DNA from: an uncultured Eubacteriales bacterium
Lineage (GTDB): Bacteria; Bacillota; Clostridia; Oscillospirales; Acutalibacteraceae
Direction: 5' to 3'
DNA: 64,000 nt
Assembly (NCBI GenBank): GCA_934445035.1
Contig: CAKSDI010000006.1
Location: forward strand, 44,236-108,235
The position numbers and the translations under genes were made by a program. Within the stretch, counting starts at the first letter, position 1; each line of letters begins with the position of its first letter. The notes beneath the pieces were generated by a model. That model made no database searches. It was not told where the DNA came from and saw nothing but the letters and a program-made list of their open reading frames with translations. Of the stretch, positions 14,692 to 24,044 are shown one piece after another.

Positions 14692-17100
14692 TTATTTAAC
14701 AACGATATTTACAAGTCTTTTAGGAACATATAATTCTTTTATTACGGTTTTACCTGCAATCTCGTTCGAAACCGATTCTATTGCCTTTGCGGAAGCTATT
14801 GCATCATCAGCAGTAACATCGGCGGCAACCGTTATTCTTCCTCTGATCTTGCCGTTTACCTGAACTGCTATTTCAATAGAAGTTTCAACGCATTTTGACT
14901 CGTCAAACTCGGGCCATTTTGCCTCGTTCAGCATTCCGCCGAACTTGCAGAGTTCCCACATTTCCTCCGTGATATGAGGAGCAAAAGGATTGAGAAGAAT
15001 TAAAAATGTTTTCATTTCCGCTCTGTTTATCTTACCCACGGCATAAATTTCATTAAGCAGTGACATAAGCGCCGCAATAGCGGTATTCATTTTTAAATTC
15101 TCGATATCGGAAGAAACCTTCTTGATAGTTTTATTAAAGCTGACAGTAAGCTTATCCGAATAGGTATCGCCGTCTGTTAAAATATCCATAAGCGAGAATA
15201 CCTTTTCAAGAAATCTCTTGCTTCCCTTAATTGACGACTGGCTCCAAGGAGCGGCTTTTTCAAAATCGCCGATAAACATTTCATAGACGCGCATAGTATC
15301 AGCGCCGTAATTTTTAACTATATCATCGGGGTTTACGACATTACCGCGCGATTTAGACATCTTTTCGCCGTTTTCGCCGAGGATCATTCCGTGGCTTGTA
15401 CGCTTATTATACGGCTCAGGACAAGGTACTGCGCCGATATCATATAAAAATCTGTGCCAGAATCTGCTGTAGAGCAAATGGAGTGTGGTATGCTCCATTC
15501 CGCCGTTATACCAATCAACAGGCATCCAGTAATCAAGCGCTTCTTTTGAGGCTATTGCATGGTCGTTATGCGAATCGCAGTAACGCAGGAAATACCACGA
15601 AGAGCCTGCCCACTGCGGCATGGTATCAGTTTCTCTTTTAGCGGGACCTCCGCAGCACGGACAAGTGGTATTGACCCAATCCGTTACATTTGCAAGAGGA
15701 GATTCACCGTTATCGGTCGGCTCAAAGGTTTCAACATTCGGCAGTTCAAGCGGCAATTCGCTTTCATCAATCGGAACATAACCGCATTTTTCGCAGTAAA
15801 CCATCGGAATAGGCTCTCCCCAATATCTTTGACGGGAGAATACCCAATCCCTCAATTTATAATTAGTCTTTTTAACTCCTATTCCCTTTTCGGCTAAGAA
15901 TTCCTGAATTTTCTTCTTTGCTTCTTCAACCGAAAGACCGTTTAAGAAATCGGAATTTACCATTATACCTTTAGCACAATCGGTGAAAGGCTCGGAATTT
16001 ATATCTTTTCCGCCTGCTACGACTTCTCTTATCTCAAGACCGAATTTCTTAGCAAACTCAAAGTCTCTCTCATCGTGAGCAGGAACAGCCATAATAGCGC
16101 CTGTTCCGTAAGAAATAAGTACATAATCCGAAATAAATATCGGGATCTCCTGATTATTAACAGGATTTATTGCTTTTATTCCGTCGATTTTCACGCCTGT
16201 TTTATCTTTTGAAAGCTCTGTGCGCTCAAAATCGGATTTTTTAGCCGCCTCTGCTTTATAAGCCGCCACTTCGTCAAAATTATTAATTTTATCTTTCCAT
16301 TTTAAAATAAGCGGATGCTCGGGCGACATTACCATATAGGTGACTCCGAAAAGTGTATCGGCGCGAGTTGTAAATACATCAAAGCTGTCGCCGGCAGTTG
16401 TTTTAAAGGTTACCTGTGTGCCGTAAGATCTGCCAATCCAGTTGCGCTGCTGAGTTTTAACTCTTTCGATGAAATCGACATTATCAAGACCGTCTAAAAG
16501 CTTCTCGGCATAGTCGGTTATTTTTAACATCCACTGGCTTTTCTCTTTGTGGATAACTTCACTGCCGCAACGCTCGCAGACGCCGTTTACGACCTCTTCG
16601 TTCGCAAGAACGCATTTGCAGGAGGTACACCAGTTGACATTCATTTTTTTCTTATATGCAAGACCTTTTTTATAAAGCTGTAAAAATATCCACTGAGTCC
16701 ATTTATAATACTGCGGATCAGTAGTATTAATCTCTCTGCTCCAATCAAAAGAAAAACCGAGAGATTTAAGCTGGCGCTTGAAATTAGCTATATTATTCTG
16801 TGTAACTATAGCAGGATGAATATGATTTTTTATGGCATAATTTTCAGTAGGAAGTCCGAATGCGTCAAAACCCATAGGATAAAGAACATTAAAGCCTTCA
16901 AGTCTTTTTTTACGCGCGACGATATCGATAGCGGTATAAGATCTCGGATGGCCTACATGAAGACCTTGACCCGACGGATAAGGGAATTCTACAAGTCCGT
17001 AAAATTTAGGAAGCGAATAATCGTCCTTAGCATTGAAGACCTTTTTATCTTCCCATATCTTTTGCCACTTTTTTTCTATTTCGGAATATTCGTATTTCAT
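14692..17100 (-). CDS. leuS: Leucyl-tRNA synthetase
   Basis: Charges tRNA-Leu in the cytoplasm. From ATG 17100 (GAAAGG about 10 bases upstream) the protein has 802 residues, normal for bacterial LeuRS. Class I motifs: HVGH at 48-51 (in PYPSGQGLHVGH) and KMSKS near 578. The CP1 editing domain lies in between (GTGAIMAVPAHDERDFEFA). Zinc-type Cys pairs are present at WCTSCKCV..CERCG and again at YCEKCGY..CPCCGG. Longer in-frame starts upstream of 17100 run into rsfS and lack a ribosome binding site. It is the last gene of the minus-strand block. No T-box leader is present. Confidence 0.97.
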   Translation of the reverse strand: MKYEYSEIEKKWQKIWEDKKVFNAKDDYSLPKFYGLVEFPYPSGQGLHVGHPRSYTAIDIVARKKRLEGFNVLYPMGFDAFGLPTENYAIKNHIHPAIVTQNNIANFKRQLKSLGFSFDWSREINTTDPQYYKWTQWIFLQLYKKGLAYKKKMNVNWCTSCKCVLANEEVVNGVCERCGSEVIHKEKSQWMLKITDYAEKLLDGLDNVDFIERVKTQQRNWIGRSYGTQVTFKTTAGDSFDVFTTRADTLFGVTYMVMSPEHPLILKWKDKINNFDEVAAYKAEAAKKSDFERTELSKDKTGVKIDGIKAINPVNNQEIPIFISDYVLISYGTGAIMAVPAHDERDFEFAKKFGLEIREVVAGGKDINSEPFTDCAKGIMVNSDFLNGLSVEEAKKKIQEFLAEKGIGVKKTNYKLRDWVFSRQRYWGEPIPMVYCEKCGYVPIDESELPLELPNVETFEPTDNGESPLANVTDWVNTTCPCCGGPAKRETDTMPQWAGSSWYFLRYCDSHNDHAIASKEALDYWMPVDWYNGGMEHTTLHLLYSRFWHRFLYDIGAVPCPEPYNKRTSHGMILGENGEKMSKSRGNVVNPDDIVKNYGADTMRVYEMFIGDFEKAAPWSQSSIKGSKRFLEKVFSLMDILTDGDTYSDKLTVSFNKTIKKVSSDIENLKMNTAIAALMSLLNEIYAVGKINRAEMKTFLILLNPFAPHITEEMWELCKFGGMLNEAKWPEFDESKCVETSIEIAVQVNGKIRGRITVAADVTADDAIASAKAIESVSNEIAGKTVIKELYVPKRLVNIVVK

Positions 17101-17116
17101 TTTTATGTTCCTTTCT

Positions 17117-17482
17117 TTAATCCCCTGTGGTTTCGGTGAGAATAGTATTAAGATCAATTTCTTCGGCGTCCGCCCAAATGCGGTCAAGCGAATAATATTC
17201 ACGCTGATCGGGCGTAAAAATATGAATTATAACTCCCGAATAATCCAAAACTATCCAACCTGTTGTTTTGCCCTCTATATGGTGCGGCAAAACTCCTTTA
17301 TTTTTTAAAGCCTCTTCGGTTTCTTCCGCCAAAGCTCTGACATGTGTTGACGATGTGGCGGTCGCGATAACAAAATATTCTGTCAGCACCGTAAGATCGT
17401 CGACCTTCAAAACCTTAAGATCCTTTGCTTTTTTTAAGTTAAGCGTATTCGCGGCAATTATTGATATTTCTTTAAATTCCAT
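17117..17482 (-). CDS. rsfS: Ribosomal silencing factor RsfS
   Basis: A 121-residue Iojap/RsfS protein. It binds ribosomal protein uL14 and blocks subunit joining when nutrients run low. Family motifs: LKVDDLTVLTEYFVIATATSSTHVRALAE and GWIVLDYSGVIIHIFTPDQREYYSLDRIWADAE. The order nadD-yqeK-rsfS is conserved across Bacillota. AAAGGAATG precedes the ATG, and yqeK ends only 3 bases before it. Confidence 0.95.
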   Translation of the reverse strand: MEFKEISIIAANTLNLKKAKDLKVLKVDDLTVLTEYFVIATATSSTHVRALAEETEEALKNKGVLPHHIEGKTTGWIVLDYSGVIIHIFTPDQREYYSLDRIWADAEEIDLNTILTETTGD

Positions 17483-17485
17483 TTT

Positions 17486-18055
17486 TCACATTCCTTTCAT
17501 TACAACTTCGTTATATGCTCTTACCGTATCGGGATGAACCGCTTTAGATTGATCTATAAGATCCTTGATAGAATATGAAAGAGCATATTTAAGTCCGCTT
17601 TCAAGCGATTCGTCAGTCAATTTTCTTATAACATCGACATCTTCATAATCCCTGTCGGCACTTGTAAAATCAGCGAGATATAAAATAATATCCAAAAGCG
17701 ACATATTTTCTTTCGCCGTGGTATGATATCTTATTGCTTCGATAATATCGTTATCGTTGATTTTAAGAATATTTTTAACATATGCTGCGCCCGATACAGC
17801 GTGCCACAGCTTTTCTGCATTCAATTCAATTTCGGAGAGAGTGATATTGAATTTCTTAAATATTTCAAAATGCTCTTCTTTTTTAGCATTTTTGGTTATA
17901 TCGTGCAAAAGCCCCGATAAGTATGCTTTTTCGGGATCGGCGCCGTATTTTAAAGCAAGCCTTTTTGCCTCGTCTGCCACGCACAGAGAGTGATAATATC
18001 TTTTATCCGTAAGCCTTAATTTCAATAGGTCTTTATATTCTTCATAATTTTTCAT
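17486..18055 (-). CDS. yqeK: YqeK-family HD hydrolase (Ap4A hydrolase)
   Basis: A 189-residue HD-domain protein. The metal-binding residues are seen in YHSLCVADEAKRLA (first His), LLHDITK (HD pair) and later HAVSGAAYVK, with DFTSADRDY near the C-terminal third. Members hydrolyse diadenosine tetraphosphate symmetrically. It overlaps nadD by 4 bases, the usual pairing, and is followed closely by rsfS. Confidence 0.93.
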   Translation of the reverse strand: MKNYEEYKDLLKLRLTDKRYYHSLCVADEAKRLALKYGADPEKAYLSGLLHDITKNAKKEEHFEIFKKFNITLSEIELNAEKLWHAVSGAAYVKNILKINDNDIIEAIRYHTTAKENMSLLDIILYLADFTSADRDYEDVDVIRKLTDESLESGLKYALSYSIKDLIDQSKAVHPDTVRAYNEVVMKGM

Positions 18056-18633
18056 TTATAAATTCTCTTTTCGGTAATAAAATTATAGATTTTTTCCGGA
18101 ATAAACTTTTTATCGATATTTTTTCGAAGCTCCGAAGAAGAAATTTCCGTAATTTTTTCATTCATAACTTTTATATTTGCCCCTAATCTCCGCATTTTTT
18201 TAAGATCATTTTCAAATTCCGAATGATTTTCGCCTCTTAAAAAAGCTGCAAAAGAAGCAATTTTAAAAAGCTCCTCGGAATCGTGCCAAGTATCGAGAGA
18301 AGAAAGCATATCGGCGCCTATGGCAATATAAAATTCTGTGTTTTCATACTGCTTTTTAAGGATCTTAACTGTGTCGACCGTATAACTTTTACCCGGTCTT
18401 TCAAACTCCAAAAGCAAAAGCTCCGCTTTTTTAAAATCATTACAGGCAAGCTCGCACATTTTAATTCTGTCTTCATCCGAAGCCAAAAAATCGCAGGTTT
18501 TGTGCGGAGGAAGCCTGTCAGGAATAACAAACACCCGATCAAAATAAGGATCTGAGCATAAAGCGCTTAAAATTTCATAGTGCCCTATGTGAAAAGGATT
18601 GAAAGTACCTCCGAAAACAGCTGCTTTTATCAT
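18052..18633 (-). CDS. nadD: Nicotinate-nucleotide adenylyltransferase
   Basis: Catalyses NaMN + ATP to NaAD, the penultimate step of NAD synthesis. A 193-residue nucleotidyltransferase with the HxGH motif in GGTFNPFHIGH (residues 8-18), substrate loop PDRLPPHK, and ISSSELR near residue 165 matching the ISSTxxR ATP site. The start shares a base with the yhbY stop, and it sits in the yhbY-nadD-yqeK-rsfS cluster. Confidence 0.95.
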   Translation of the reverse strand: MIKAAVFGGTFNPFHIGHYEILSALCSDPYFDRVFVIPDRLPPHKTCDFLASDEDRIKMCELACNDFKKAELLLLEFERPGKSYTVDTVKILKKQYENTEFYIAIGADMLSSLDTWHDSEELFKIASFAAFLRGENHSEFENDLKKMRRLGANIKVMNEKITEISSSELRKNIDKKFIPEKIYNFITEKRIYK

Positions 18634-18926
18634 TATTTCACCAGCTTGATCTTTTTATTATCCTTGCTCTCGCGGTATAAGATAAATTTTGATCCTATAA
18701 CCTGTACGACATCCGCTTTAACAGCCTCGGCTATGCTGTCCGCCGCCGTGCGTGAAGAAAATTCAGAATTATCAAGAGTTCTTAATTTTATAAGCTCTCT
18801 CGCCTCAAGCGCTTCATCCACTTGTTTTATAAAAGCCTCGGTTATTCCGCCTTTGCCTATTTGAAAAATCGTTTCGTATGAATTTGCCATCGCTCTTAAT
18901 TGAGCGCGCTGTCTGCTGTTTAACAT
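18633..18926 (-). CDS. yhbY: YhbY-type CRM-domain RNA-binding protein
   Basis: A 97-residue CRM domain protein. It begins LNSRQRAQLRAMANSYE and has the GxxG RNA-binding loop as GKGGIT, followed by IKQVDEALEARELIKLR. Family members associate with pre-50S ribosomal particles. AGGAAAAATA precedes the ATG. The start overlaps the upstream rdgB stop by 1 base. Confidence 0.93.
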   Translation of the reverse strand: MLNSRQRAQLRAMANSYETIFQIGKGGITEAFIKQVDEALEARELIKLRTLDNSEFSSRTAADSIAEAVKADVVQVIGSKFILYRESKDNKKIKLVK

Positions 18927-19525
18927 TATTTTTCCTCGCTGATAATATTTTTGATTTTTTCTTCAAAGATTTTTAAAGCCATTCCTCTGTGGCTTACAAG
19001 GTCTTTTTGCTCGCTGCTTATCTCCGCAAAACAGCCAAGCTCGCTTATAAAAACGGGATCATAACCGAATCCGCCGTTTCCCGCAGGCTCAAAGGCTATA
19101 TATCCTTTGCATTCGCCTTTAGCGGTTATCATTCTGCCGTCGGGAAACAGGCAAACGATACTGCAGATAAACTTTGCTGTTCTGTCCTCTTTTTTAACCC
19201 CTTTAAGCTCGCTTAAAAGCTTTTCGATGTTTTTTTGATCGTTTCCGTGAGTTCCCGAATACCTTGCGGAATAAACGCCGGGTTTGCCTCCTAGATAATC
19301 AACGCAAAGTCCCGAATCATCGGCAAAGGTTATAAGACCTGTCTGCTCTAATCCTGCCTTAGCTTTCAAATAAGCGTTTTCCTCAAAGGTTTCGCCTGTT
19401 TCTTCCACTTCTTCAAGCTCTTTGTCAAGATCAAGCTCCGAAAGCACTTCTATGCCCATCGGCTCTAAAATTCTTTTTATTTCCTCTAATTTCTTTTTAT
19501 TTTTAGTTGCGGCTAATATCTTCAT
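18926..19525 (-). CDS. rdgB: XTP/dITP pyrophosphatase
   Basis: Removes non-canonical purine nucleotides (XTP, dITP, ITP). With ATG 19525 (GGAGA 5 bases upstream) it has 199 residues, the normal size. Motifs: ATKNKKKLEEIKRIL at the N terminus, then ETGETFEENAYLKA, ADDSGLCVDYLGGKPGVYSARY and GFGYDPVF, ending SHRGMALK. A longer frame back to 19588 would add 21 residues and run further into ftsY, and it lacks a ribosome binding site. The chosen start still overlaps ftsY by 23 bp. Confidence 0.95.
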   Translation of the reverse strand: MKILAATKNKKKLEEIKRILEPMGIEVLSELDLDKELEEVEETGETFEENAYLKAKAGLEQTGLITFADDSGLCVDYLGGKPGVYSARYSGTHGNDQKNIEKLLSELKGVKKEDRTAKFICSIVCLFPDGRMITAKGECKGYIAFEPAGNGGFGYDPVFISELGCFAEISSEQKDLVSHRGMALKIFEEKIKNIISEEK

Positions 19526-20441
19526 AATCTTCTCCGTCTGAAAAAATACCGTCTGCAAATTCTTTTGCGTCAAAAGGCTGGAGATCATCTATCCCCTCGC
19601 CCACGCCGATATATTTAACAGGAATATCAAGCTCGTTTTTAATGGAAATAATTATTCCGCCCTTAGCCGTTCCGTCAAGCTTCGTTAAAACAATACCGGT
19701 TATATCGGTAACATTTTTAAATTCTCTTGCCTGATTTACAGCGTTTTGACCTGTTGCCGCGTCTAAAACAAGGAGTGTTTCAAAATCCGCGTCGGGCAGT
19801 TCGCGTTTGATCACGCGGTTAATTTTAGCAAGCTCATCCATAAGATTTTTCTTATTGTGAAGTCTGCCTGCAGTATCGCAGATTATAACATCGCTGCCTT
19901 TTGATTTTGCGGAATTGATAGTATCGAAAACGACTGAAGCAGGGTCCGTTCCCTCAACGCTTTTTACCATATTCACATCTGCTCTTTCAGCCCAAATACC
20001 GAGCTGATCTATTGCTGCGGCGCGAAATGTATCCGCGGCGCCGAGAGTGACTTTTTTCCCGCTTTTTTTCAAAGAATAAGCTAGCTTTCCGATAGAAGTG
20101 GTCTTTCCCACCCCGTTTACTCCGATAACCATTATTATTGAGGGTTTGGTAGAAAGCTTAAGCCCCTCATTTTCGCCTAACATTTCAATTATGATCTCTT
20201 TAAGCAGTGATTTTATCTCTGACGGATCGGTAACTCCTTTTTCTTTAACCTTTGCCCTTAATTTCTGACAGATATTTTCCGAGGTTTGAAACCCGATATC
20301 CGAAGAAACAAGAATTTCCTCAAGCTCCTCAAAAAGATCCTCGTCGATTTTAGTAAAGCTGTTTATGACGCTTTGAATACCGTCGCCAATTGAATTTTTG
20401 GTTTTTATTAAGCCCTGTTTTATTTTACTGAATAAACCCAT
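19503..20441 (-). CDS. ftsY: Signal recognition particle receptor FtsY
   Basis: Membrane docking GTPase for SRP-ribosome complexes. A 312-residue protein with a short N-terminal region, a helical N domain (LFEELEEILVSSDIG) and the G domain: GVNGVGKT (107-114), DTFRAAAIDQL, DTAGRLHNKKNLM, and TKLDGTAKGG near the C terminus. The acidic A domain found in E. coli is absent, as usual in Bacillota. GGAGAT precedes the ATG; smc lies 18 bp upstream. Confidence 0.96.
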   Translation of the reverse strand: MGLFSKIKQGLIKTKNSIGDGIQSVINSFTKIDEDLFEELEEILVSSDIGFQTSENICQKLRAKVKEKGVTDPSEIKSLLKEIIIEMLGENEGLKLSTKPSIIMVIGVNGVGKTTSIGKLAYSLKKSGKKVTLGAADTFRAAAIDQLGIWAERADVNMVKSVEGTDPASVVFDTINSAKSKGSDVIICDTAGRLHNKKNLMDELAKINRVIKRELPDADFETLLVLDAATGQNAVNQAREFKNVTDITGIVLTKLDGTAKGGIIISIKNELDIPVKYIGVGEGIDDLQPFDAKEFADGIFSDGEDYEDISRN

Positions 20442-20459
20442 TTGTTATCTCCGTTTCAC

Positions 20460-23400
20460 TCAGGCAATCTGCGCACCCTCAAAATTCTTTTCAAGTTCCG
20501 CAACATTAAGCTCCAAAAGCTTAGTAACGCCTTTTTCCTGCATTGTAACGCCGTAAAGCATATCTGCGGCTTCCATAGTTCCGCGCCTGTGGGTAACGCA
20601 AATAAACTGCGTATCAAAATCCGATCTCTTCATATAATCGGCAAATCTTTCGACATTTATATCGTCAAGCGCGGTATCGACCTCGTCTAAGAAGCAGAAC
20701 GGCGGAGCATTGACTTCCATTATTGCAAAATAGATAGACAGTGCGACAAGCGCTTTTTCTCCGCCCGATAATCCTTCAAGACTCGGGACATTTTTCCCGG
20801 GAAGACGGGCGTCAATATCTATTCCGCTTTCAAGGATATTATCGGGATCGGTCAATTTAAGAGTTGCCTCGCCGCCGCCGAAAAGATCCTTAAAGGTTTT
20901 AGAGAAATTCTCGTTGATCTTATTGAAGCCTACGACAAAAAGCTCCTGCATCTGGCTTGTAAGCTGATTTATGAGTTTATGAAGCTCTGCTCTCGATTTT
21001 TCAACATCGTCGATCTGAGCAGTCATAAAGTCATATCTTTCCTTGACTTCTTTATACTCCTCTATCGCCGAAACATTTACATTTCCGAGCGCTCTTATTT
21101 TGGATTTGATCTCAGCAAGATTTCTCTTTGCTTCCTGTGGCTTTTCAACCTTGATACCTATTTTTTCAGCCTCGGATTTAGTAAGCTGATATTCATCGAA
21201 AAGCTGTCTTATAACGCCGTCGTACTCGCTCATCATAACTTCTTTGCGTTCTGTTAAGCGGGCTAATTCGCCGCTTATTTTCTCTCGCTCGGAAGTCCTT
21301 TCTTTTTCGCTGTTTCTAAGCTCTACGCCTTTCTTTTCAACGGCATTTCGCTCTTCCATTTTCTTTTCGATATTTTCATTTGCCTCTTTTACTTTAAATG
21401 AAAGATCGGCAATTTTATCTTTTGAGGAAGAAATATCGTCTTTAAAGCCGTTAATTTTAAATTGAACTGCCGCTATTTCGGAGTCTATCTCGGAAGCTCT
21501 TGAAATTCTGTTTTCGATAGAGCTTTCAAGCTGTACAGCCTGCTGTAAGAGCAAGTTGACATCCTTTTCATCCGTGATCAATTTTAGTTTAACAGCGGTG
21601 ATCTTTTCCGAGAGCTGTTCTCTTTTTTCGCCCAAATCACCTTTAGAACCGGCTTTTTCTTCAATAGAATTTTGAAGCTTTGCTTTTTCGGCTGTGATTT
21701 TTTCGATCTCGCTTTGAGCGGAAATAATTTTATCGCTTAATTCCTTTTCTTTTCGGTCGCCGTCTGTAAGTTCGGTTTCAAGATCGCTTAACACGGATTT
21801 TAAATTATTAAATATTCCCTCAATCCGCTTTATTTCGGCAACCGTTCTTATCTTATCTTCGTTTGCAGTGGTTATATCAGCTTTAACGGCTGTTATATCC
21901 GCGTTAACAGCGTTGAGCTCTGATTTAGCGCTTTCAAGCTCTTTTGAAACTTTTATAAGCGCCTCGTTTTGCTCTGCCACATTTTGTTCAAGCCTTTTTA
22001 TATCAGCCGCGCGGCTGAGCATTCCTGCCTGCTTTACAAGCGAGCCGCCGGTAAAAGAGCCGCCTGCGTTGACTACCTGGCCGTCTAACGATACGACCTT
22101 TATACGGTTTCCGTGCTTTTTAGCGATCGCAGCGGCGCTGTCAATATCCTCGGCAACAACTGTTGCGCCTAAAAGATATCGGATTATTTCGCTGTATTTT
22201 TCGTCTGTTTTAACAAGATCGGATGCAATTCCGACAAATCCGAAATGATCTTCGAATCCTTTTTCTTTGAATTCTCTTGCTTTCATAGTCGAAACAGGCA
22301 TAAATGTTGCTCTTCCCGAATTGGAAGATTTAAGAGCGCTGATTGCTCTTTTGGCGTCTGCTTCGTTCTCAACTATTATATTTTGAATTGAATTGTTAAG
22401 GGCGGTTTCTATCGCTACGGAATATTTTTTATCCACTGTTATAACCTTAGAAACAGGTCCGTAAATTCCGCGCAAAAGTCCTTTTTGCGCTTGTGACATA
22501 ACGGTTTTAACCGCGTTAGAAAAGCCCTCCATATTTTTTTCAAGCTCGCCTAAAATTTGTATTCTTCGATTTTTTGCGTCGATATCAAGCTTTATTTCAT
22601 TGAATTTTTCGGTAAGCTCTTCCACGGTTTGCATTCTGTTTTTAAGTCTTAATTCATAACCGCCGAGAGTATTTGAAAGAGAATTGATATTTTCTTCGGT
22701 TTTATTTAATAGTTCAGTCGTCTCATCGATTTCTTTCTGTGTTTTTTCACTTTCCGATTTATTTGATTTAATAATATCCAAAAGCGAAGTTTTGCGCTCT
22801 TTTAATTGTTCGAGAGAAGACTGCGAAGTAATTAAAACTACCTTTTCATCCGATTCAAGCGCGGATAATTCGTTTAATTTTGATGTCAATTCTTCTATCT
22901 GTCCCGAAAGATTTTCGCTGTCGCTAAGTAAGCCTGAAAGCTCTTCTTCAGCTCTAATAAGATTATCTTTTGATTCTTTTATAACAGCTTCTTTTTCGGC
23001 GGCAAGCCTCTTTTTAAGCTCTATTTCTTCTTTAGCCGCAGAATCGGAATTATTAAGCTCCGCTTTTTCGCTTTCAAGCCTTTTTACTGTTTCTTCATTA
23101 TGAATTATATCGTTTTCAAAAACCGAAATCGTGCCCTCAAGCTTAACTGATTGCTCGTTAAAAAGCGCTATATCCGCTCTGATATTTTCGATATCGGAAG
23201 TAAGCTTTGAAAACTTTTCGGAATTTTGTTCTGATTCGTTATCAAAATCAGAAAGAGCGTTTTCAATTTCTCTGTATTTTAATTCCGCCGCCTCTATCTT
23301 GCTTTCCTGCGCTCTTAAAAGGTCTTTCGAATTATCAAGCGTATAAAGCCAAATCCCTATTTCCAGCTGCTTTTTATTTTCAGCAAGATTTAAAAATTTT

Positions 23401-24038
23401 TCCGCTTTTTCGCTCTGTTCTTTTAACGGCCCTACTCTGCTTTCAAGCTCATCCATAATATCTTTGAGTCTTAAAAGATTGTCCTCCGCGGCTGTAAGCT
23501 TTCTTTCGGCCTCTGTTTTTCTGTATCTGTATTTTGAAATTCCCGAGGCCTCTTCGAAAATATCGCGCCTTTCATCGGATTTTGAGCTAATGATCGTGTC
23601 GATCTTTCCCTGACCGATCATTGAGTATCCGTCACGGCCGAGACCGGTGTCCATAAAAAGCTCGTGAACATCTTTTAAGCGCACCGAAACGCCGTTAATA
23701 AGATATTCGCTTTCGTGCGAGCGGTAATATCTTCTTGTAACGGATATACTGTCGTTATCAAAATTCAATGTCCTGTCGGAATTATCGATATTTAAAGTTA
23801 CTTCGCAAAATCCGTGAGGTCTTCTTTTATCAGTGCCTCCGAATATAACATCTTCCATAGACTGACCTCTAAGGGTCTTAGTGGATTGTTCGCCTAAAAC
23901 CCACCTTACGGCGTCTGAAATATTACTTTTTCCGCTGCCGTTAGGTCCTACGACGGCGGTAATACCTTTTCCGAATTTTAAAACGGTTTTATCTGCAAAG
24001 GATTTAAAACCCTGAACCTGAATTGAGCTTAAAAGCAA
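20460..24038 (-). CDS. smc: Chromosome partition protein SMC
   Basis: A 1192-residue SMC ATPase that compacts and segregates the chromosome with ScpA/ScpB. Walker A GPNGSGKS at 31-38, the Q-loop region GQGKID near 145, two long coiled coils, and a hinge (about 510-650, beginning LLRGIYGPVS) with Gly-rich turns near its end. The signature LSGGEKAL starts at 1090 and Walker B FLDEVD near 1117. The start is TTG with GGGTGAG 5-6 bases upstream. The rnc-smc-ftsY order is typical of Bacillota. Confidence 0.97.
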   Translation of the reverse strand: MLLSSIQVQGFKSFADKTVLKFGKGITAVVGPNGSGKSNISDAVRWVLGEQSTKTLRGQSMEDVIFGGTDKRRPHGFCEVTLNIDNSDRTLNFDNDSISVTRRYYRSHESEYLINGVSVRLKDVHELFMDTGLGRDGYSMIGQGKIDTIISSKSDERRDIFEEASGISKYRYRKTEAERKLTAAEDNLLRLKDIMDELESRVGPLKEQSEKAEKFLNLAENKKQLEIGIWLYTLDNSKDLLRAQESKIEAAELKYREIENALSDFDNESEQNSEKFSKLTSDIENIRADIALFNEQSVKLEGTISVFENDIIHNEETVKRLESEKAELNNSDSAAKEEIELKKRLAAEKEAVIKESKDNLIRAEEELSGLLSDSENLSGQIEELTSKLNELSALESDEKVVLITSQSSLEQLKERKTSLLDIIKSNKSESEKTQKEIDETTELLNKTEENINSLSNTLGGYELRLKNRMQTVEELTEKFNEIKLDIDAKNRRIQILGELEKNMEGFSNAVKTVMSQAQKGLLRGIYGPVSKVITVDKKYSVAIETALNNSIQNIIVENEADAKRAISALKSSNSGRATFMPVSTMKAREFKEKGFEDHFGFVGIASDLVKTDEKYSEIIRYLLGATVVAEDIDSAAAIAKKHGNRIKVVSLDGQVVNAGGSFTGGSLVKQAGMLSRAADIKRLEQNVAEQNEALIKVSKELESAKSELNAVNADITAVKADITTANEDKIRTVAEIKRIEGIFNNLKSVLSDLETELTDGDRKEKELSDKIISAQSEIEKITAEKAKLQNSIEEKAGSKGDLGEKREQLSEKITAVKLKLITDEKDVNLLLQQAVQLESSIENRISRASEIDSEIAAVQFKINGFKDDISSSKDKIADLSFKVKEANENIEKKMEERNAVEKKGVELRNSEKERTSEREKISGELARLTERKEVMMSEYDGVIRQLFDEYQLTKSEAEKIGIKVEKPQEAKRNLAEIKSKIRALGNVNVSAIEEYKEVKERYDFMTAQIDDVEKSRAELHKLINQLTSQMQELFVVGFNKINENFSKTFKDLFGGGEATLKLTDPDNILESGIDIDARLPGKNVPSLEGLSGGEKALVALSIYFAIMEVNAPPFCFLDEVDTALDDINVERFADYMKRSDFDTQFICVTHRRGTMEAADMLYGVTMQEKGVTKLLELNVAELEKNFEGAQIA

Positions 24039-24044
24039 GTGTTC

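Noticed and set aside
17101..17202. 34-residue N-terminal extension of LeuRS
   Set aside because: It lies over the rsfS gene end, lacks a ribosome binding site and does not look like LeuRS; the ATG at 17100 has GAAAGG.
20979..23458. Several plus-strand frames opposite smc and ftsY
   Set aside because: They are mirror frames of coiled-coil codons with Ser/Phe/Leu-rich products and no ribosome binding sites.
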